Shown here piece after piece: positions 32,336 to 40,994 of a stretch of DNA of 64,000 nucleotides. Below the pieces are notes generated by a model. That model saw only the letters and a program-made list of their open reading frames with translations. It did no database searches and was not told where the DNA came from. The DNA is from Tianweitania populi (lineage in GTDB: Bacteria > Pseudomonadota > Alphaproteobacteria > Rhizobiales > Rhizobiaceae), in assembly GCF_014652875.1 (NCBI RefSeq), contig NZ_BMZQ01000001.1:744001-808000 (forward strand). Reading direction: 5' to 3'. The first letter of the stretch is position 1; every line of letters starts with the position of its first letter. The translations under genes and the position numbers were made by a program.

Positions 32336-33251
32336 CAGATTGCAGGCGGAGCAGCTCGCTTGCCTGTGCCTTCGCCGTCTCGTAGCCGATCTGGATCGCC
32401 TCATCGGCGCGGTGGAATTCCGACAGACCGATATGGCCGAGCTTCGGCTGCAACGACAGGTCCGGCGGATCGCCTGCCAGGCGCGAGCGCGACAACCGAT
32501 CCTGAATGATGTTGAAAGCTTCCACCATCACACCGGTCACGCCCAGCCGCGACTCGCGTCCTGTCGGCGGTGTTGCCGCCGTCTTCGGCCGTGGCGCATC
32601 GCGCGCAATCACCAACTCACCTGCGCTGTGCTTGATCACGGCGGCGCGGCCAAACAGATCGTAATGCAGGTTCACGCCCACCACGAGCGGCTGCTCGTAA
32701 GCACGACAGACCGAAACCGGCACGGGATTGACCAGCGCACCATCCACAAGCACGCGGCCGTTGCATGGAACGGGCTCGAACACGCCGGGCAGGGCGTAGG
32801 ATGCCCGCATCGCCGTCACCAGCGAACCATCGGTCACCCAGATCTCATGTCCAGTCCGAAGCTCGGCAGCGACGCACACGAAAGGCTTAGACAGGTTCTT
32901 GAAGCTCTTGCCGGCAAGATGCTCCTGAAGCCGCGCATCGAGCTTCATGCCGCCGAACAAGCCGTTGCCGCCAAGCCGCAGATCGAGCAAGCCGAAGATG
33001 CGTCGCTTGGTCAGGCCGCGTGCGAACGCTTCCAACTCATCGAGCTTGCCGGCGAGGTAGCAACCGCCAACCAGCGCGCCGATCGAGGTGCCGGCGATCA
33101 TATCGACGGCGATGCCTGCTTCATCCAGCGCACGCAGTACGCCGATATGCGCCCAGCCACGCGCCGCGCCACCGCCAAGCGCAAGCGCGATGCCTTGCCT
33201 CTTCGGGGAAGGAATTTGGATCAGATCGGCGGGAGACATAGTGCGGTCCAT
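32325..33251 (-). CDS. Patatin-like phospholipase, RssA/YchK type
   Basis: This is a patatin-fold serine hydrolase, probably a cytosolic lysophospholipase or lipase; no physiological substrate is known for the bacterial RssA group. The 308-residue protein has the oxyanion motif GGGAARG (26-32), the nucleophile elbow GTSIG (Ser56) and the catalytic DGA (Asp170), so the dyad is intact. There is no signal peptide. The ATG at 33251 or 33239 could be the start. Its stop overlaps the 3-prime end of recJ by 11 bases tail-to-tail. hisI is upstream on the same strand, 69 bases away. Confidence 0.88.
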   Translation of the reverse strand: MDRTMSPADLIQIPSPKRQGIALALGGGAARGWAHIGVLRALDEAGIAVDMIAGTSIGALVGGCYLAGKLDELEAFARGLTKRRIFGLLDLRLGGNGLFGGMKLDARLQEHLAGKSFKNLSKPFVCVAAELRTGHEIWVTDGSLVTAMRASYALPGVFEPVPCNGRVLVDGALVNPVPVSVCRAYEQPLVVGVNLHYDLFGRAAVIKHSAGELVIARDAPRPKTAATPPTGRESRLGVTGVMVEAFNIIQDRLSRSRLAGDPPDLSLQPKLGHIGLSEFHRADEAIQIGYETAKAQASELLRLQSVMV

Positions 33252-33320
33252 GATCAGCCGACTATGCAGAAGGCGTCATGAACATTGCATGAAAGGGAGT
33301 CGGACCCTGATGAGCTGCGA

Positions 33321-33740
33321 TCAGCCTTCGTCGGCCGGAACGAGGCGGACGCCGTCCGCATCGCGATCCACGACCCGATAAAAACAGCTACGGCGATCGG
33401 TGTGGCAGGTCAGCCCATCCCCATCGACCGTGACGCGCACCCACAAGGCATCCTGATCGCAATCAACCCGGATTTCCTGAACCTGCTGCGTGTTGCCGGA
33501 GGTCTCGCCCTTCTTCCACAGCTGATTGCGGGAACGGGACCAGTAATGGGCGATGCCCGTGTCGAGTGTGAGCTGAAGCGCTTGCGCATTCATATGGGCA
33601 ACCATCAGAAGGTGGTCGTCCCTGGCATCAGTCACGACGGCTGTCACCAGCCCATCGCTGTTGAAGCGCGGCGACAACACCGCGCCTTCTTCCAGCTCCC
33701 GCTTGTCACTGGGTGCTGCCGGGAAAGTTGGCTCGCTCAT
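33321..33740 (-). CDS. hisI: Phosphoribosyl-AMP cyclohydrolase
   Basis: HisI opens the adenine ring of PR-AMP, the third step of histidine synthesis. The 139-residue monofunctional enzyme lacks the HisE pyrophosphatase domain. Signatures are [26 protein letters not shown] and the zinc cysteines C94 (in DCDQDAL), C112 and C119 (CHTDRRSC). It starts one base after the folE stop, so folE-hisI is a tight operon and hisI may also respond to the folate riboswitch ahead of folE. Confidence 0.96.
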   Translation of the reverse strand: MSEPTFPAAPSDKRELEEGAVLSPRFNSDGLVTAVVTDARDDHLLMVAHMNAQALQLTLDTGIAHYWSRSRNQLWKKGETSGNTQQVQEIRVDCDQDALWVRVTVDGDGLTCHTDRRSCFYRVVDRDADGVRLVPADEG

Positions 33741-33741
33741 C

Positions 33742-34368
33742 TCACGCCTTGCTGCTGGTGCGCAGCAGGGTCATGAAACGGATCTGATCGTCGGGGCTAT
33801 CGGCGAATACGCCGGTAAAGGTGGAAGTCAGCGTGGTCGCGCCTTGCTTTCGGATGCCGCGCATGGCCATGCACATATGTTCCGCTTCCAGGATCACGGC
33901 TACGCCGCGCGGCTTGAGAGTGTCCTGGATGGTGTTTGCGACCTGCGCCGTCATGGCTTCCTGCGTTTGCAGGCGGTGCGCGAAGATGTCGACCACGCGC
34001 GCCAGCTTGGACAGACCGACAACCTTTCCATCCGGCAGATAGCCGACATGCGCACGGCCGATGATCGGCACCATGTGATGTTCGCAATGCGAGTGGAACA
34101 GAATGTCCCGCTCGATCACCATGTCCTGATAGCCTTCGACTTCCTCGAAGGTGCGCCCAAGTTCTTCGGCCGGATCCTTGTTGTAGCCGTCGAACATTTC
34201 CTTATAGGCCTTGGCGACCCGCATTGGGGTATCGAGCAGGCCTTCGCGCTCGGGATTGTCGCCTGCCCAAAGCAGGAGCGTGCGCACGGCCGCTTCGACC
34301 TCGGCCTGGGTCGGGCGCTTGGGTTCGCTGGAAGCGCGGAGGGGCAACGATTTCAGAACGGCGTCCAT
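33742..34368 (-). CDS. folE: GTP cyclohydrolase I
   Basis: FolE converts GTP to dihydroneopterin triphosphate, the first step of tetrahydrofolate synthesis. The 208-residue protein has the zinc-binding and catalytic HSHCEHH (C95, H97, H98) and EAEHMCM (C166), plus [13 protein letters not shown] and [12 protein letters not shown]. The gene order folE then hisI is tight. Its leader contains a THF-II type riboswitch whose 3-prime end includes the GGGAG ribosome binding site, so translation is expected to fall when folate is plentiful. Confidence 0.97.
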   Translation of the reverse strand: MDAVLKSLPLRASSEPKRPTQAEVEAAVRTLLLWAGDNPEREGLLDTPMRVAKAYKEMFDGYNKDPAEELGRTFEEVEGYQDMVIERDILFHSHCEHHMVPIIGRAHVGYLPDGKVVGLSKLARVVDIFAHRLQTQEAMTAQVANTIQDTLKPRGVAVILEAEHMCMAMRGIRKQGATTLTSTFTGVFADSPDDQIRFMTLLRTSSKA

Positions 34369-34373
34369 AAAGG

Positions 34374-34415
34374 CGTCTCCCGTAGTCCCTTTCGCGGAAG
34401 GGACGAGTTAAACGG
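34374..34415 (-). promoter_or_regulatory. THF-II (folE-motif) riboswitch in the folE leader
   Basis: Read on the minus strand, CCGT (34415-34412) pairs with ACGG (34383-34380). The internal loop TTAACTC faces a single T, the upper stem is GTCCCTT/AAGGGAC (34404-34398 and 34391-34385) with loop CCGCGA, and GAG follows directly. The conserved ACTCGTCCC ... GGGACTACGGGAG core, its size, the alphaproteobacterial host and its place 6-12 bases before a folE start agree with the folE RNA motif, known to bind tetrahydrofolate. ACGGGAG includes the ribosome binding site, implying translational control. Confidence 0.8.
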
Positions 34416-34605
34416 ATCACTGCCTGAGTTCGGTTTTGCGGGAGCGAGCTCCAGCCGAATGCGGCGGTTTGGGTTCAGAAATCTGCTTACGACAGCTGCG
34501 CTTGCCGCTTTATGAACCGTGCTCCTATATATGAAGAGCCGAGCGCGAAAGGAAGGCGTTCGCGCGGCAAACCATGCTTAAGCTGCGCCGCTGCGGAGAA
34601 ACAAC

Positions 34606-35052
34606 ATGATCGATGCAGTCTACAACGCGAAAATTCTTGGATTCGCCGGAAATATCGGCCGCACTGGGCGCCTCGACACGCCCCATGCTACGGCCAAGGC
34701 GCATTCGAAACTTTGCGGCTCCACGGTGCTCGTCGACCTCTGCATGGAAGACGGCATCATCACCGATTTCGCCCATGACGTGAAGGCCTGCGCGCTTGGC
34801 CAGGCCTCATCGGCGATCATGGCACAGCACGTCGTTGGCTCGACCGCCGACGAGTTGCGCATCTTGCGTCAGACCATGCACGCCATGCTGAAGGAAAATG
34901 GAATCCCGCCGGACGGACGCTTCGAGGATCTGAAGTATTTGGAGCCGGTACGCGACTACAAAGCGCGGCACGCATCGACCATGCTGACCTTCGATGCCGT
35001 GGTGGATGCGATCGACCAGATCGAGCGCGCCAACGCTAACAAGGCTGCCTGA
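34606..35052 (+). CDS. IscU/SufU-like iron-sulfur scaffold homologue with an altered third site
   Basis: This is a NifU-N domain protein of 148 residues. It keeps two scaffold cysteines, C37 (SKLCGST) and C62 (VKACALGQ), with an extra C46. At the place of the third cluster cysteine (RxKCATL in IscU) it has KARHASTML, so alanine about position 123 replaces Cys. It may therefore bind a cluster differently or not act as a classical scaffold. It is divergent from folE (237-base gap) and followed after 12 bases by a toxin-antitoxin pair. No isc or suf genes are nearby. Confidence 0.85.
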   Translation: MIDAVYNAKILGFAGNIGRTGRLDTPHATAKAHSKLCGSTVLVDLCMEDGIITDFAHDVKACALGQASSAIMAQHVVGSTADELRILRQTMHAMLKENGIPPDGRFEDLKYLEPVRDYKARHASTMLTFDAVVDAIDQIERANANKAA

Positions 35053-35064
35053 GGAGAAGCCGCC

Positions 35065-35355
35065 ATGCGTCCGTCGGAAGCGTTGGCCAAGCATAGGGAT
35101 GAGGTGCTGGCGATTTTAGCAAAGTATCCGGTGAGCAATCCACGGGTGTTTGGATCCGTGGCGCGCGGGGAGGACACCGAAGCGAGCGATCTGGATCTTG
35201 TGGTTCAAATCGCGGGCGTGATGACGCTATTCGATATGGCTCAGCTTGGCGAAGACCTTGCTGAACAGATCGGCGCGCCGGTCGATGTCCATTCGGAAAA
35301 AGACTTCTCGGAGCGCGTTCTTCGTCGCCTCGAGCGATCCTTCAAACCGTTATGA
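35065..35355 (+). CDS. mntA: MntA-type minimal nucleotidyltransferase antitoxin
   Basis: This 96-residue protein is a minimal nucleotidyltransferase (MNT) domain. The signature VFGSVARGEDTEASDLDLVV contains GS (30-31), R34 and the metal-binding D42 and D44. In type VII toxin-antitoxin systems MntA adds AMP to the HepT toxin and inactivates it. The stop overlaps the hepT start by four bases (ATGA), the typical arrangement. G+C is visibly lower than in neighbours, which suggests acquisition. Names are by family; activity is not shown. Confidence 0.85.
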   Translation: MRPSEALAKHRDEVLAILAKYPVSNPRVFGSVARGEDTEASDLDLVVQIAGVMTLFDMAQLGEDLAEQIGAPVDVHSEKDFSERVLRRLERSFKPL

Positions 35356-35729
35356 CCGAGACTGCCTTACCTGAAGAACTGATAGATCGGCTGGTAGGTT
35401 TGCATGAGGCGTGCCTACGCGTTGAGCGGGTCACACAAGAAATGACCTGCCAGACGCTGAGTGCCCGCGAGATTGAGCAACTCGCTCTCTCCAAGGCGAT
35501 CGAACTTGTCGGCGAGGTGTCGAATGGCATCGTTCGTAAATACCCTGATTTCGCGATGTATGCGGTGCAGCTTGAATTGCGAAAGGCCGTCGGGATCCGC
35601 CATATTCTGGTGCACGGCTATGAGACCATCTGGCACAAGACGCTATGGGAAACGGCTAGGATCAGCATTCCCGAGATGCGTGGCGCATTGGAGCCGATAC
35701 TGATCGATGCCGGCGAGCAGATCCCGTAA
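35352..35729 (+). CDS. hepT: HepT-like HEPN ribonuclease toxin
   Basis: The 125-residue, largely helical protein (DUF86 family) has the HEPN active-site motif RX4HXY as R83-HILV-H88-G-Y90. HepT cleaves RNA, in one studied case tRNA, unless adenylylated on a tyrosine next to this motif by MntA. It overlaps mntA upstream by 4 bases and the yidD frame downstream by 23. Together the pair is a complete two-gene module; nothing points to loss of function. Confidence 0.85.
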   Translation: MTETALPEELIDRLVGLHEACLRVERVTQEMTCQTLSAREIEQLALSKAIELVGEVSNGIVRKYPDFAMYAVQLELRKAVGIRHILVHGYETIWHKTLWETARISIPEMRGALEPILIDAGEQIP

Positions 35730-36045
35730 CTTTTCAGCCCCATGGCCTCGCACGCCCGGCCGCTTGTTCGGCACCGGCTGCGTGCGCCTGTATCAATTGA
35801 CGCTTTCCGGCTTCCTCGGCAATGGCTGCCGGCATTATCCGACCTGTTCGGAATATGCCTATGAAGCCATTGCCCGGCACGGCCTCTGGTCTGGCGGCTG
35901 GCTGTCCTTGTTCCGCGTCATCCGCTGCGGTCCTGGCGGCACGCATGGCATCGATGTCGTGCCGGACGATCTCGGATCGCGTGCATCGCCTTGGAGGCCG
36001 TGGCGCCTTTGGGCATTCGGACGCAAGCCGCGCAGCGCCGACTAG
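35707..36045 (+). CDS. yidD: Membrane protein insertion efficiency factor YidD
   Basis: YidD is a small membrane-associated protein that aids YidC-dependent insertion. The core is LGNGCRHYPTCSEYAYEAI (37-55), then HGLWSGGWLSLFRVIRC, matching the family. The usual HP(W/F) after RC is replaced by GPGGTHGIDVVP. ATG 35707, inside the end of hepT, is the only in-frame ATG and gives 112 residues. The first 20 or so residues, rich in Arg and Pro, match nothing in the family, so the original start may have been replaced when the toxin module was inserted upstream. Confidence 0.85.
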   Translation: MPASRSRNFSAPWPRTPGRLFGTGCVRLYQLTLSGFLGNGCRHYPTCSEYAYEAIARHGLWSGGWLSLFRVIRCGPGGTHGIDVVPDDLGSRASPWRPWRLWAFGRKPRSAD

Positions 36046-36144
36046 GCTTTACGCATGGGCTTTCGCCCGCTACATGCGCGCAGCGCCCTGACATGGCGCG
36101 CGACCACCCGCGTTCGTATGCGGGACTGGATAATGGAGAACAGC

Positions 36145-38109
36145 ATGTCCCAGGTTTCCCTCACATTCCCCGACGGCTCCGTGCGCGACTATGATGGCGC
36201 AGCAACCGGCGCCGCTTTGGCCGAGTCGATCTCGAAGTCGCTTGCCAAGAAAGCGGTCGCCTATGCCGTCGACGGCACCATCCGCGATCTCAGCGAACCG
36301 CTCGGCACTTCCGGCAAGATCGAAATCCTGACGCGCGATGATCCGCGCGCGCTGGAATTGATCCGCCATGATACCGCGCACGTCCTCGCGGAAGCCGTGC
36401 AGGAACTGTGGCCCGACACGCAGGTGACGATCGGCCCAGTTATCGAAAACGGCCTCTATTACGACTTTGCCCGCAAAGAGCCTTTCACGCCCGATGACTT
36501 CCCGGTCATCGAGAAGAAGATGCGCGAGATCATCCAGCGTAACAAGCCGTTCACCAGGGAAGTCTGGGATCGCGCTCGCGCCAAGCAGGTGTTTGCCGAC
36601 AAGGGGGAGGGCTACAAGGTCGAGTTGATCGATGCGATCCCCGAGGGTCAGGATCTGAAGATCTACTACCAGGGCGACTGGTTCGATCTTTGCCGCGGTC
36701 CGCACATGGCCTCGACCGGCCAGATCGGCAACGCCTTTAAGCTGATGAAGGTCGCGGGTGCCTATTGGCGCGGCGATTCAAACAACCCGATGCTGACGCG
36801 CATCTACGGCACGGCCTGGGCGACCCAGGAGCAGCTGGACCAGTATCTGCATGTGCTGGAAGAAGCTGAGAAGCGCGATCATCGCCGTCTCGGTCGCGAG
36901 ATGGACCTGTTCCATTTCCAGGAAGAAGGTCCGGGCGTCGTTTTCTGGCATTCCAAGGGCTGGAAGATGTTCCAGAACCTCGTCAGCTACATGCGCCGCC
37001 GCCTCGAGGGCGACTACCAGGAGGTGAACGCGCCGCAGGTGCTTGATCACAGCCTGTGGGAGACGTCCGGCCATTGGGGCTGGTATCGCGACAACATGTT
37101 CAAGGTCACGGTCGCCGGTGACGAGACCGAAGATGAACGCGTCTTCGCGCTCAAGCCGATGAATTGCCCCGGCCATGTGCAGATCTTCAAGCATGGCTTG
37201 AAGTCGTATCGCGAACTGCCGATCCGCCTTGCGGAATTTGGCGCGGTGCATCGCTACGAGCCATCCGGCGCGCTGCATGGCCTGATGCGCGTGCGCGGCT
37301 TCACGCAGGACGACGCGCATATCTTCTGCACCGACGAGCAGATGGCCGAGGAATGCTTGAAGATCAACGACCTGATCCTGTCGGTCTATAAGGACTTCGG
37401 CTTCGAGGGCATCACGATCAAGCTGTCGACGCGTCCTGAAAAGCGCGTTGGTTCGGATGCGCTGTGGGACCGCGCCGAGAGCGTGATGATGGATGTGCTC
37501 AAGACGATCGAAGCGCAGTCGCCGGAGATCAAGACCGGCATTTTGCCGGGCGAGGGCGCGTTCTACGGACCGAAGTTTGAATACACACTGAAGGATGCGA
37601 TCGGCCGCGAATGGCAGTGCGGCACGACACAGGTCGACTTCAACCTGCCGGAGCGCTTCGGCGCCTTCTATATCGGTTCCGATTCCGAGAAGAAGCAGCC
37701 AGTGATGATCCATCGCGCCATCTGCGGTTCGATGGAGCGCTTCCTCGGCATCCTGATCGAGAACTTTGCCGGCCATATGCCGCTGTGGTTCGCGCCGGTT
37801 CAGGTTGTGGTCGCCACCATCACCTCCGAGGCGGACGAGTATGCGCGCGAAGTGCAGAAGGTGCTGAAGAAGGCTGGTCTGCTGGCCGAACTCGACCTTC
37901 GCAACGAGAAGATCAACTACAAGGTGCGCGAGCACAGCCTGGCAAAGGTGCCGGTGATACTCGTTTGCGGCAAGCGCGAAGCGGAAGAGCGGGCGGTCAA
38001 TATCCGCCGGTTGGGTTCGCGCGATCAGTCGGCGATGTCACTGGACGAGGCATTGTCCATGCTGGTTGCGGAAGCCACGCCGCCCGATCTCGCACGTCAG
38101 ACCGACTGA
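36145..38109 (+). CDS. thrS: Threonyl-tRNA synthetase
   Basis: This class II synthetase charges tRNA-Thr. The frame opens at 36055, but ATG 36145 has GGAGA seven bases upstream and begins [13 protein letters not shown], the usual start of the TGS domain, giving 654 residues. Following domains are the editing site with [11 protein letters not shown], the catalytic core ([32 protein letters not shown]) and the anticodon-binding domain from about 555. A CAGGC/GCCTG hairpin without U-tract follows the stop. No T-box or operator hairpin of the E. coli type was identified. Confidence 0.97.
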   Translation: MSQVSLTFPDGSVRDYDGAATGAALAESISKSLAKKAVAYAVDGTIRDLSEPLGTSGKIEILTRDDPRALELIRHDTAHVLAEAVQELWPDTQVTIGPVIENGLYYDFARKEPFTPDDFPVIEKKMREIIQRNKPFTREVWDRARAKQVFADKGEGYKVELIDAIPEGQDLKIYYQGDWFDLCRGPHMASTGQIGNAFKLMKVAGAYWRGDSNNPMLTRIYGTAWATQEQLDQYLHVLEEAEKRDHRRLGREMDLFHFQEEGPGVVFWHSKGWKMFQNLVSYMRRRLEGDYQEVNAPQVLDHSLWETSGHWGWYRDNMFKVTVAGDETEDERVFALKPMNCPGHVQIFKHGLKSYRELPIRLAEFGAVHRYEPSGALHGLMRVRGFTQDDAHIFCTDEQMAEECLKINDLILSVYKDFGFEGITIKLSTRPEKRVGSDALWDRAESVMMDVLKTIEAQSPEIKTGILPGEGAFYGPKFEYTLKDAIGREWQCGTTQVDFNLPERFGAFYIGSDSEKKQPVMIHRAICGSMERFLGILIENFAGHMPLWFAPVQVVVATITSEADEYAREVQKVLKKAGLLAELDLRNEKINYKVREHSLAKVPVILVCGKREAEERAVNIRRLGSRDQSAMSLDEALSMLVAEATPPDLARQTD

Positions 38110-38165
38110 CCGTCATCTGACCATCACGCAGGCTTCACACGCCTGTCACTGGCTGCTGCGCATGA

Positions 38166-39053
38166 ATGACCATGCACAGCAGCCAAGCCACGCTTAATTC
38201 CGGTCTTTCCGCGCTCTCCTACGCCGATGCCGTGGAGAGTTGGCTCGGCCGCAAGATCATCACACTGTCCGAACAGCTTTCGGGCCGCCGTCACTACGAG
38301 GCGCTGTACCGGATCTGGTGCGGCGAGATCGTGCCTTCGAACGAGCGGGTTTTCGGGCGTATGCTCGAGCTGATCGACATCGATCTGGCCGTGCAGGGTG
38401 CGTTACCGAAAGCGGCACCCGACGATCGGCTGATGCTGATCGCCAACCATCCCTATGGCATCGGCGACGGCATCGCGATGCTGGCTTTGGCCGAGCAGCT
38501 TGGCCGCCCATTCCGCGTGCTGATCAACTCCGAGCTTCTGCGCATTCCGGAAATGCGGCCTTATTCGCTACCGATCGACTTTCATGAAACCAAGGAAGCG
38601 CAACGCAACAATCTGGCTGTGCGGCGCGAAGCGCTCGAGCTGATCCGGAAGGGCGTGACGATCGTCGTTTTCCCGGCGGGTGCCGTCGCAACCGCGACGA
38701 AGCCTTGGGGGCGTGCAGCGGATTGGCCGTGGAAGCTGTTTCCGGCGCGACTGATCCAGGATGCGCAGGCCAGCGTTGTACCGATCCACTTTGCCGGCCA
38801 GAACGGCCGCCTGTTCCACCTGGCGAGCCACATCTCGCTGACCGCCCGCATGTCGATGCTGGTGCGAGAGTTCACTAAGCTGTCCGGCGGTTCGGTCCAT
38901 GCGCGCATCGGCGACGTCCTGCCTTGGTCGTCGCTGGAGCCGATCCGAGACCGAAAGGCGCTGACGGCGCATCTGCGCGCTGCCGTGTTCGACCTTTCAC
39001 CGGATGGCGATGATGCGCGCTCCGGCGGAGCGGTAATCGATCCGCTGTACTAG
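38166..39053 (+). CDS. PlsC-like acyltransferase
   Basis: This 295-residue protein has the glycerolipid acyltransferase motif I in the form ANHPYGIGDG (His95, Asp101), with five residues between His and Asp instead of the usual four, and motif III-like VVFPAGAVATATKPWG, whose FPAG resembles the FPEG phosphate-binding site. There is no clear membrane anchor except weak hydrophobic stretches. Related proteins acylate lysophospholipids or aminolipids. The substrate cannot be told from sequence. The start could be 38166 or ATG 38172. Confidence 0.75.
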   Translation: MTMHSSQATLNSGLSALSYADAVESWLGRKIITLSEQLSGRRHYEALYRIWCGEIVPSNERVFGRMLELIDIDLAVQGALPKAAPDDRLMLIANHPYGIGDGIAMLALAEQLGRPFRVLINSELLRIPEMRPYSLPIDFHETKEAQRNNLAVRREALELIRKGVTIVVFPAGAVATATKPWGRAADWPWKLFPARLIQDAQASVVPIHFAGQNGRLFHLASHISLTARMSMLVREFTKLSGGSVHARIGDVLPWSSLEPIRDRKALTAHLRAAVFDLSPDGDDARSGGAVIDPLY

Positions 39054-39069
39054 GGCTTAACCCAATCAG

Positions 39070-40266
39070 CTATTCGCTGGTGACCTCAGCAGGACTCGCC
39101 GGCTGGCCTTCAGTTGCCAGAACTTCGACATCCTGATTGCGGCCGGCAAGCACTGTGAAGTCGCGGCTATAAATGCGGTCGCGGTTTTTCGCGACGGCCG
39201 TGTAGGTGCCTTCCGCCAGCACCATAGAGGCAAAAGCGCCAACATTCTCCTGAACGATATCGCCGGACCCGTTGACCACGGACCAGGCCGTATCGGCGAT
39301 GGCCTCACCGCCGGCTTCGCGCACCAGCTTCATCGTCATCTGCGCGGCCTTGTGCTCGACCGTTGCTTCCGTCAGCTGGCCGCTTTCCACGCGGATGTCG
39401 GAGCGGATCACGGCATTCACCGTGCCGTAAGTCGACACCACGTGGTAGGTGCCAGCGTTCAGCCGAACGACCGTGCCTGGGCTAACATCGGGAATGATCA
39501 GCGCGCGTTCACCGGTTGCATCGGAATGGCTGTCGAAGATCGAGAATCGCAGTTTGTCCGAGGGAATGCGCATGCCGCCCGACAGAACCGCGTCGAGCTT
39601 CAGCCCGCCGGCGTCAAGCACGAGGCTTTCGCGCTTCGGCTCCCGCGTCACGCTGATACGCTTGGTGACGCCCGCGCGGCCATAAGCGGCATGAACGAGA
39701 TAACTGCCGGGCTCCAGCTGGAACACGCTCGTTCCGCCTTGCGCCGAAGCCACCAGAGGCAGTTTGCCGTCTTCACCAGCATCCGGCTTGAACACGCGCC
39801 AAACCAGTCCGCGCGGGATCTCCTTGGCATTCTCCGTCAGCTGCGCACCGAGCGTAATTTCGCCGAGATTACCTGTGGCCAGCGGCGTTTGCTGGTTGGC
39901 CGGCGCATAGTTGGTGATGCCCGGCAGTTTGACGTCTGGCATCGTCGCCGCGGGTGCGTCTCCGCCGAAGCCCGGCGTTGCCGGTGGCGTGCCTTCGAGC
40001 AGCGGCGCATCGGGAAAGCCGTCATCATCGGCAGGAGCATCATCAACTTGAGGGGGAGCGAACAAGGGTCGGCGCCCGCTATGACCTTCCGGCGGCACAC
40101 CCAGGCCACCTTCGGACTGACCACCATTGGGCCCGCCGCCCGGTCCGCCGGGCCCGCCTGGACCGCCACCGCCAGGCCCGCCGCCTTGCTGTGCGATGGC
40201 GTTGCTCATGACCATGCCCAGAAGCGCAACGCCTAATGTTGTCGAACGCAGTGCCGTCGAAATCAT
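39070..40266 (-). CDS. Secreted protein with a Gly/Pro-rich arm and three repeated beta modules
   Basis: I do not recognise the family. The 398-residue precursor has a signal peptide (residues 1-25, cleaved near SNAIA). A low-complexity Gly/Pro stretch (27-50) and a Pro/Ala/Asp-rich spacer follow, to about 130. Three modules of 80-90 residues (about 136-218, 220-306 and 308-385) each hold a line of the form L-x-PGSYLVHAAYGRAG-x-KRISV, LNAGTYHVVSTYG, or LAEGTYTAVAKNRD. They look like tandem beta-sandwich domains, probably periplasmic or surface-bound. There are no catalytic motifs or cysteines. The gene stands alone, divergent from the nitroreductase. Confidence 0.75.
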   Translation of the reverse strand: MISTALRSTTLGVALLGMVMSNAIAQQGGGPGGGGPGGPGGPGGGPNGGQSEGGLGVPPEGHSGRRPLFAPPQVDDAPADDDGFPDAPLLEGTPPATPGFGGDAPAATMPDVKLPGITNYAPANQQTPLATGNLGEITLGAQLTENAKEIPRGLVWRVFKPDAGEDGKLPLVASAQGGTSVFQLEPGSYLVHAAYGRAGVTKRISVTREPKRESLVLDAGGLKLDAVLSGGMRIPSDKLRFSIFDSHSDATGERALIIPDVSPGTVVRLNAGTYHVVSTYGTVNAVIRSDIRVESGQLTEATVEHKAAQMTMKLVREAGGEAIADTAWSVVNGSGDIVQENVGAFASMVLAEGTYTAVAKNRDRIYSRDFTVLAGRNQDVEVLATEGQPASPAEVTSE

Positions 40267-40408
40267 TTTACGATGGTCTGACCCTAATCACCGGCTTGCT
40301 TTGGACAGGGGCGCGATGGCAATTTCAAGACGTTTCCGTGCAGCATGACCCAGGCATTTACGGCTGAGGCACGCATCCCGCATCCCGCTGCTTCAGGAGT
40401 TTGTTTTC

Positions 40409-40990
40409 ATGTCTTCCGACATCATCGACTTTCTGTCTACCCGCAAGTCCGCGCCTATCAACGAGATGATGGGGCCTGGCCCTTCCGACTCGGAGATCGA
40501 GACCATTCTGCATATCGCGTCGCGCGTACCCGACCATGGCAAGCTCGCGCCGTGGCGCTTCATTCTCTACCGTGGGGATGCGCGCGTTGAAGTCGGCAAG
40601 AAGCTCGTGGAGCTTGCCGAACAATTAGAAGGTCCGCTGCAGGAAGGGCGTCGTCAGCAGGAACTGACCCGATTCTCACGCGCGCCGCTGGTGATCGGCG
40701 TTGTGAGCGTTCCGAAGCCACACCCGAAGATCCCGGATTGGGAGAAGTTTCTGTCCGGCGGTGCTGCGGCCATGAATGTGGTGCTGGCGGCCAACGCGCT
40801 TGGCTATGCGGCCAACTGGATTTCCAACTGGTATTCGGATCAGCCGGAGGGACGGCGCATCCTGGGGCTGAAGTCGGATGAGCGCGTCATCGGCTTCATC
40901 CATATCGGAACGCATCAGGGCGAGATTTTCGAGCGTCCGCGTCCGGACCTCAGCGACATCGTCAGCGATTATTCGGGACCGGCGGAGTAA
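40409..40990 (+). CDS. Nitroreductase family protein, YdjA-like
   Basis: This is an FMN-dependent oxidoreductase of 193 residues. The N-terminal flavin phosphate-binding RKSAPI, the segment ASRVPDHGKLAPWRF (37-51), and GGAAAMNVVLAANALGYAANWIS (117-139, in parts) identify the YdjA/small nitroreductase subgroup, which reduces nitro compounds in vitro but has no agreed natural substrate. It is followed 4 bases later by a flavin reductase-like gene with which it is probably co-transcribed. Confidence 0.9.
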   Translation: MSSDIIDFLSTRKSAPINEMMGPGPSDSEIETILHIASRVPDHGKLAPWRFILYRGDARVEVGKKLVELAEQLEGPLQEGRRQQELTRFSRAPLVIGVVSVPKPHPKIPDWEKFLSGGAAAMNVVLAANALGYAANWISNWYSDQPEGRRILGLKSDERVIGFIHIGTHQGEIFERPRPDLSDIVSDYSGPAE

Positions 40991-40994
40991 GCTC

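Noticed and set aside
36778-37935. 385-codon minus-strand frame opposite thrS
   Set aside because: It is fully inside thrS, whose motifs are unmistakable; there is no ribosome binding site and no domain.
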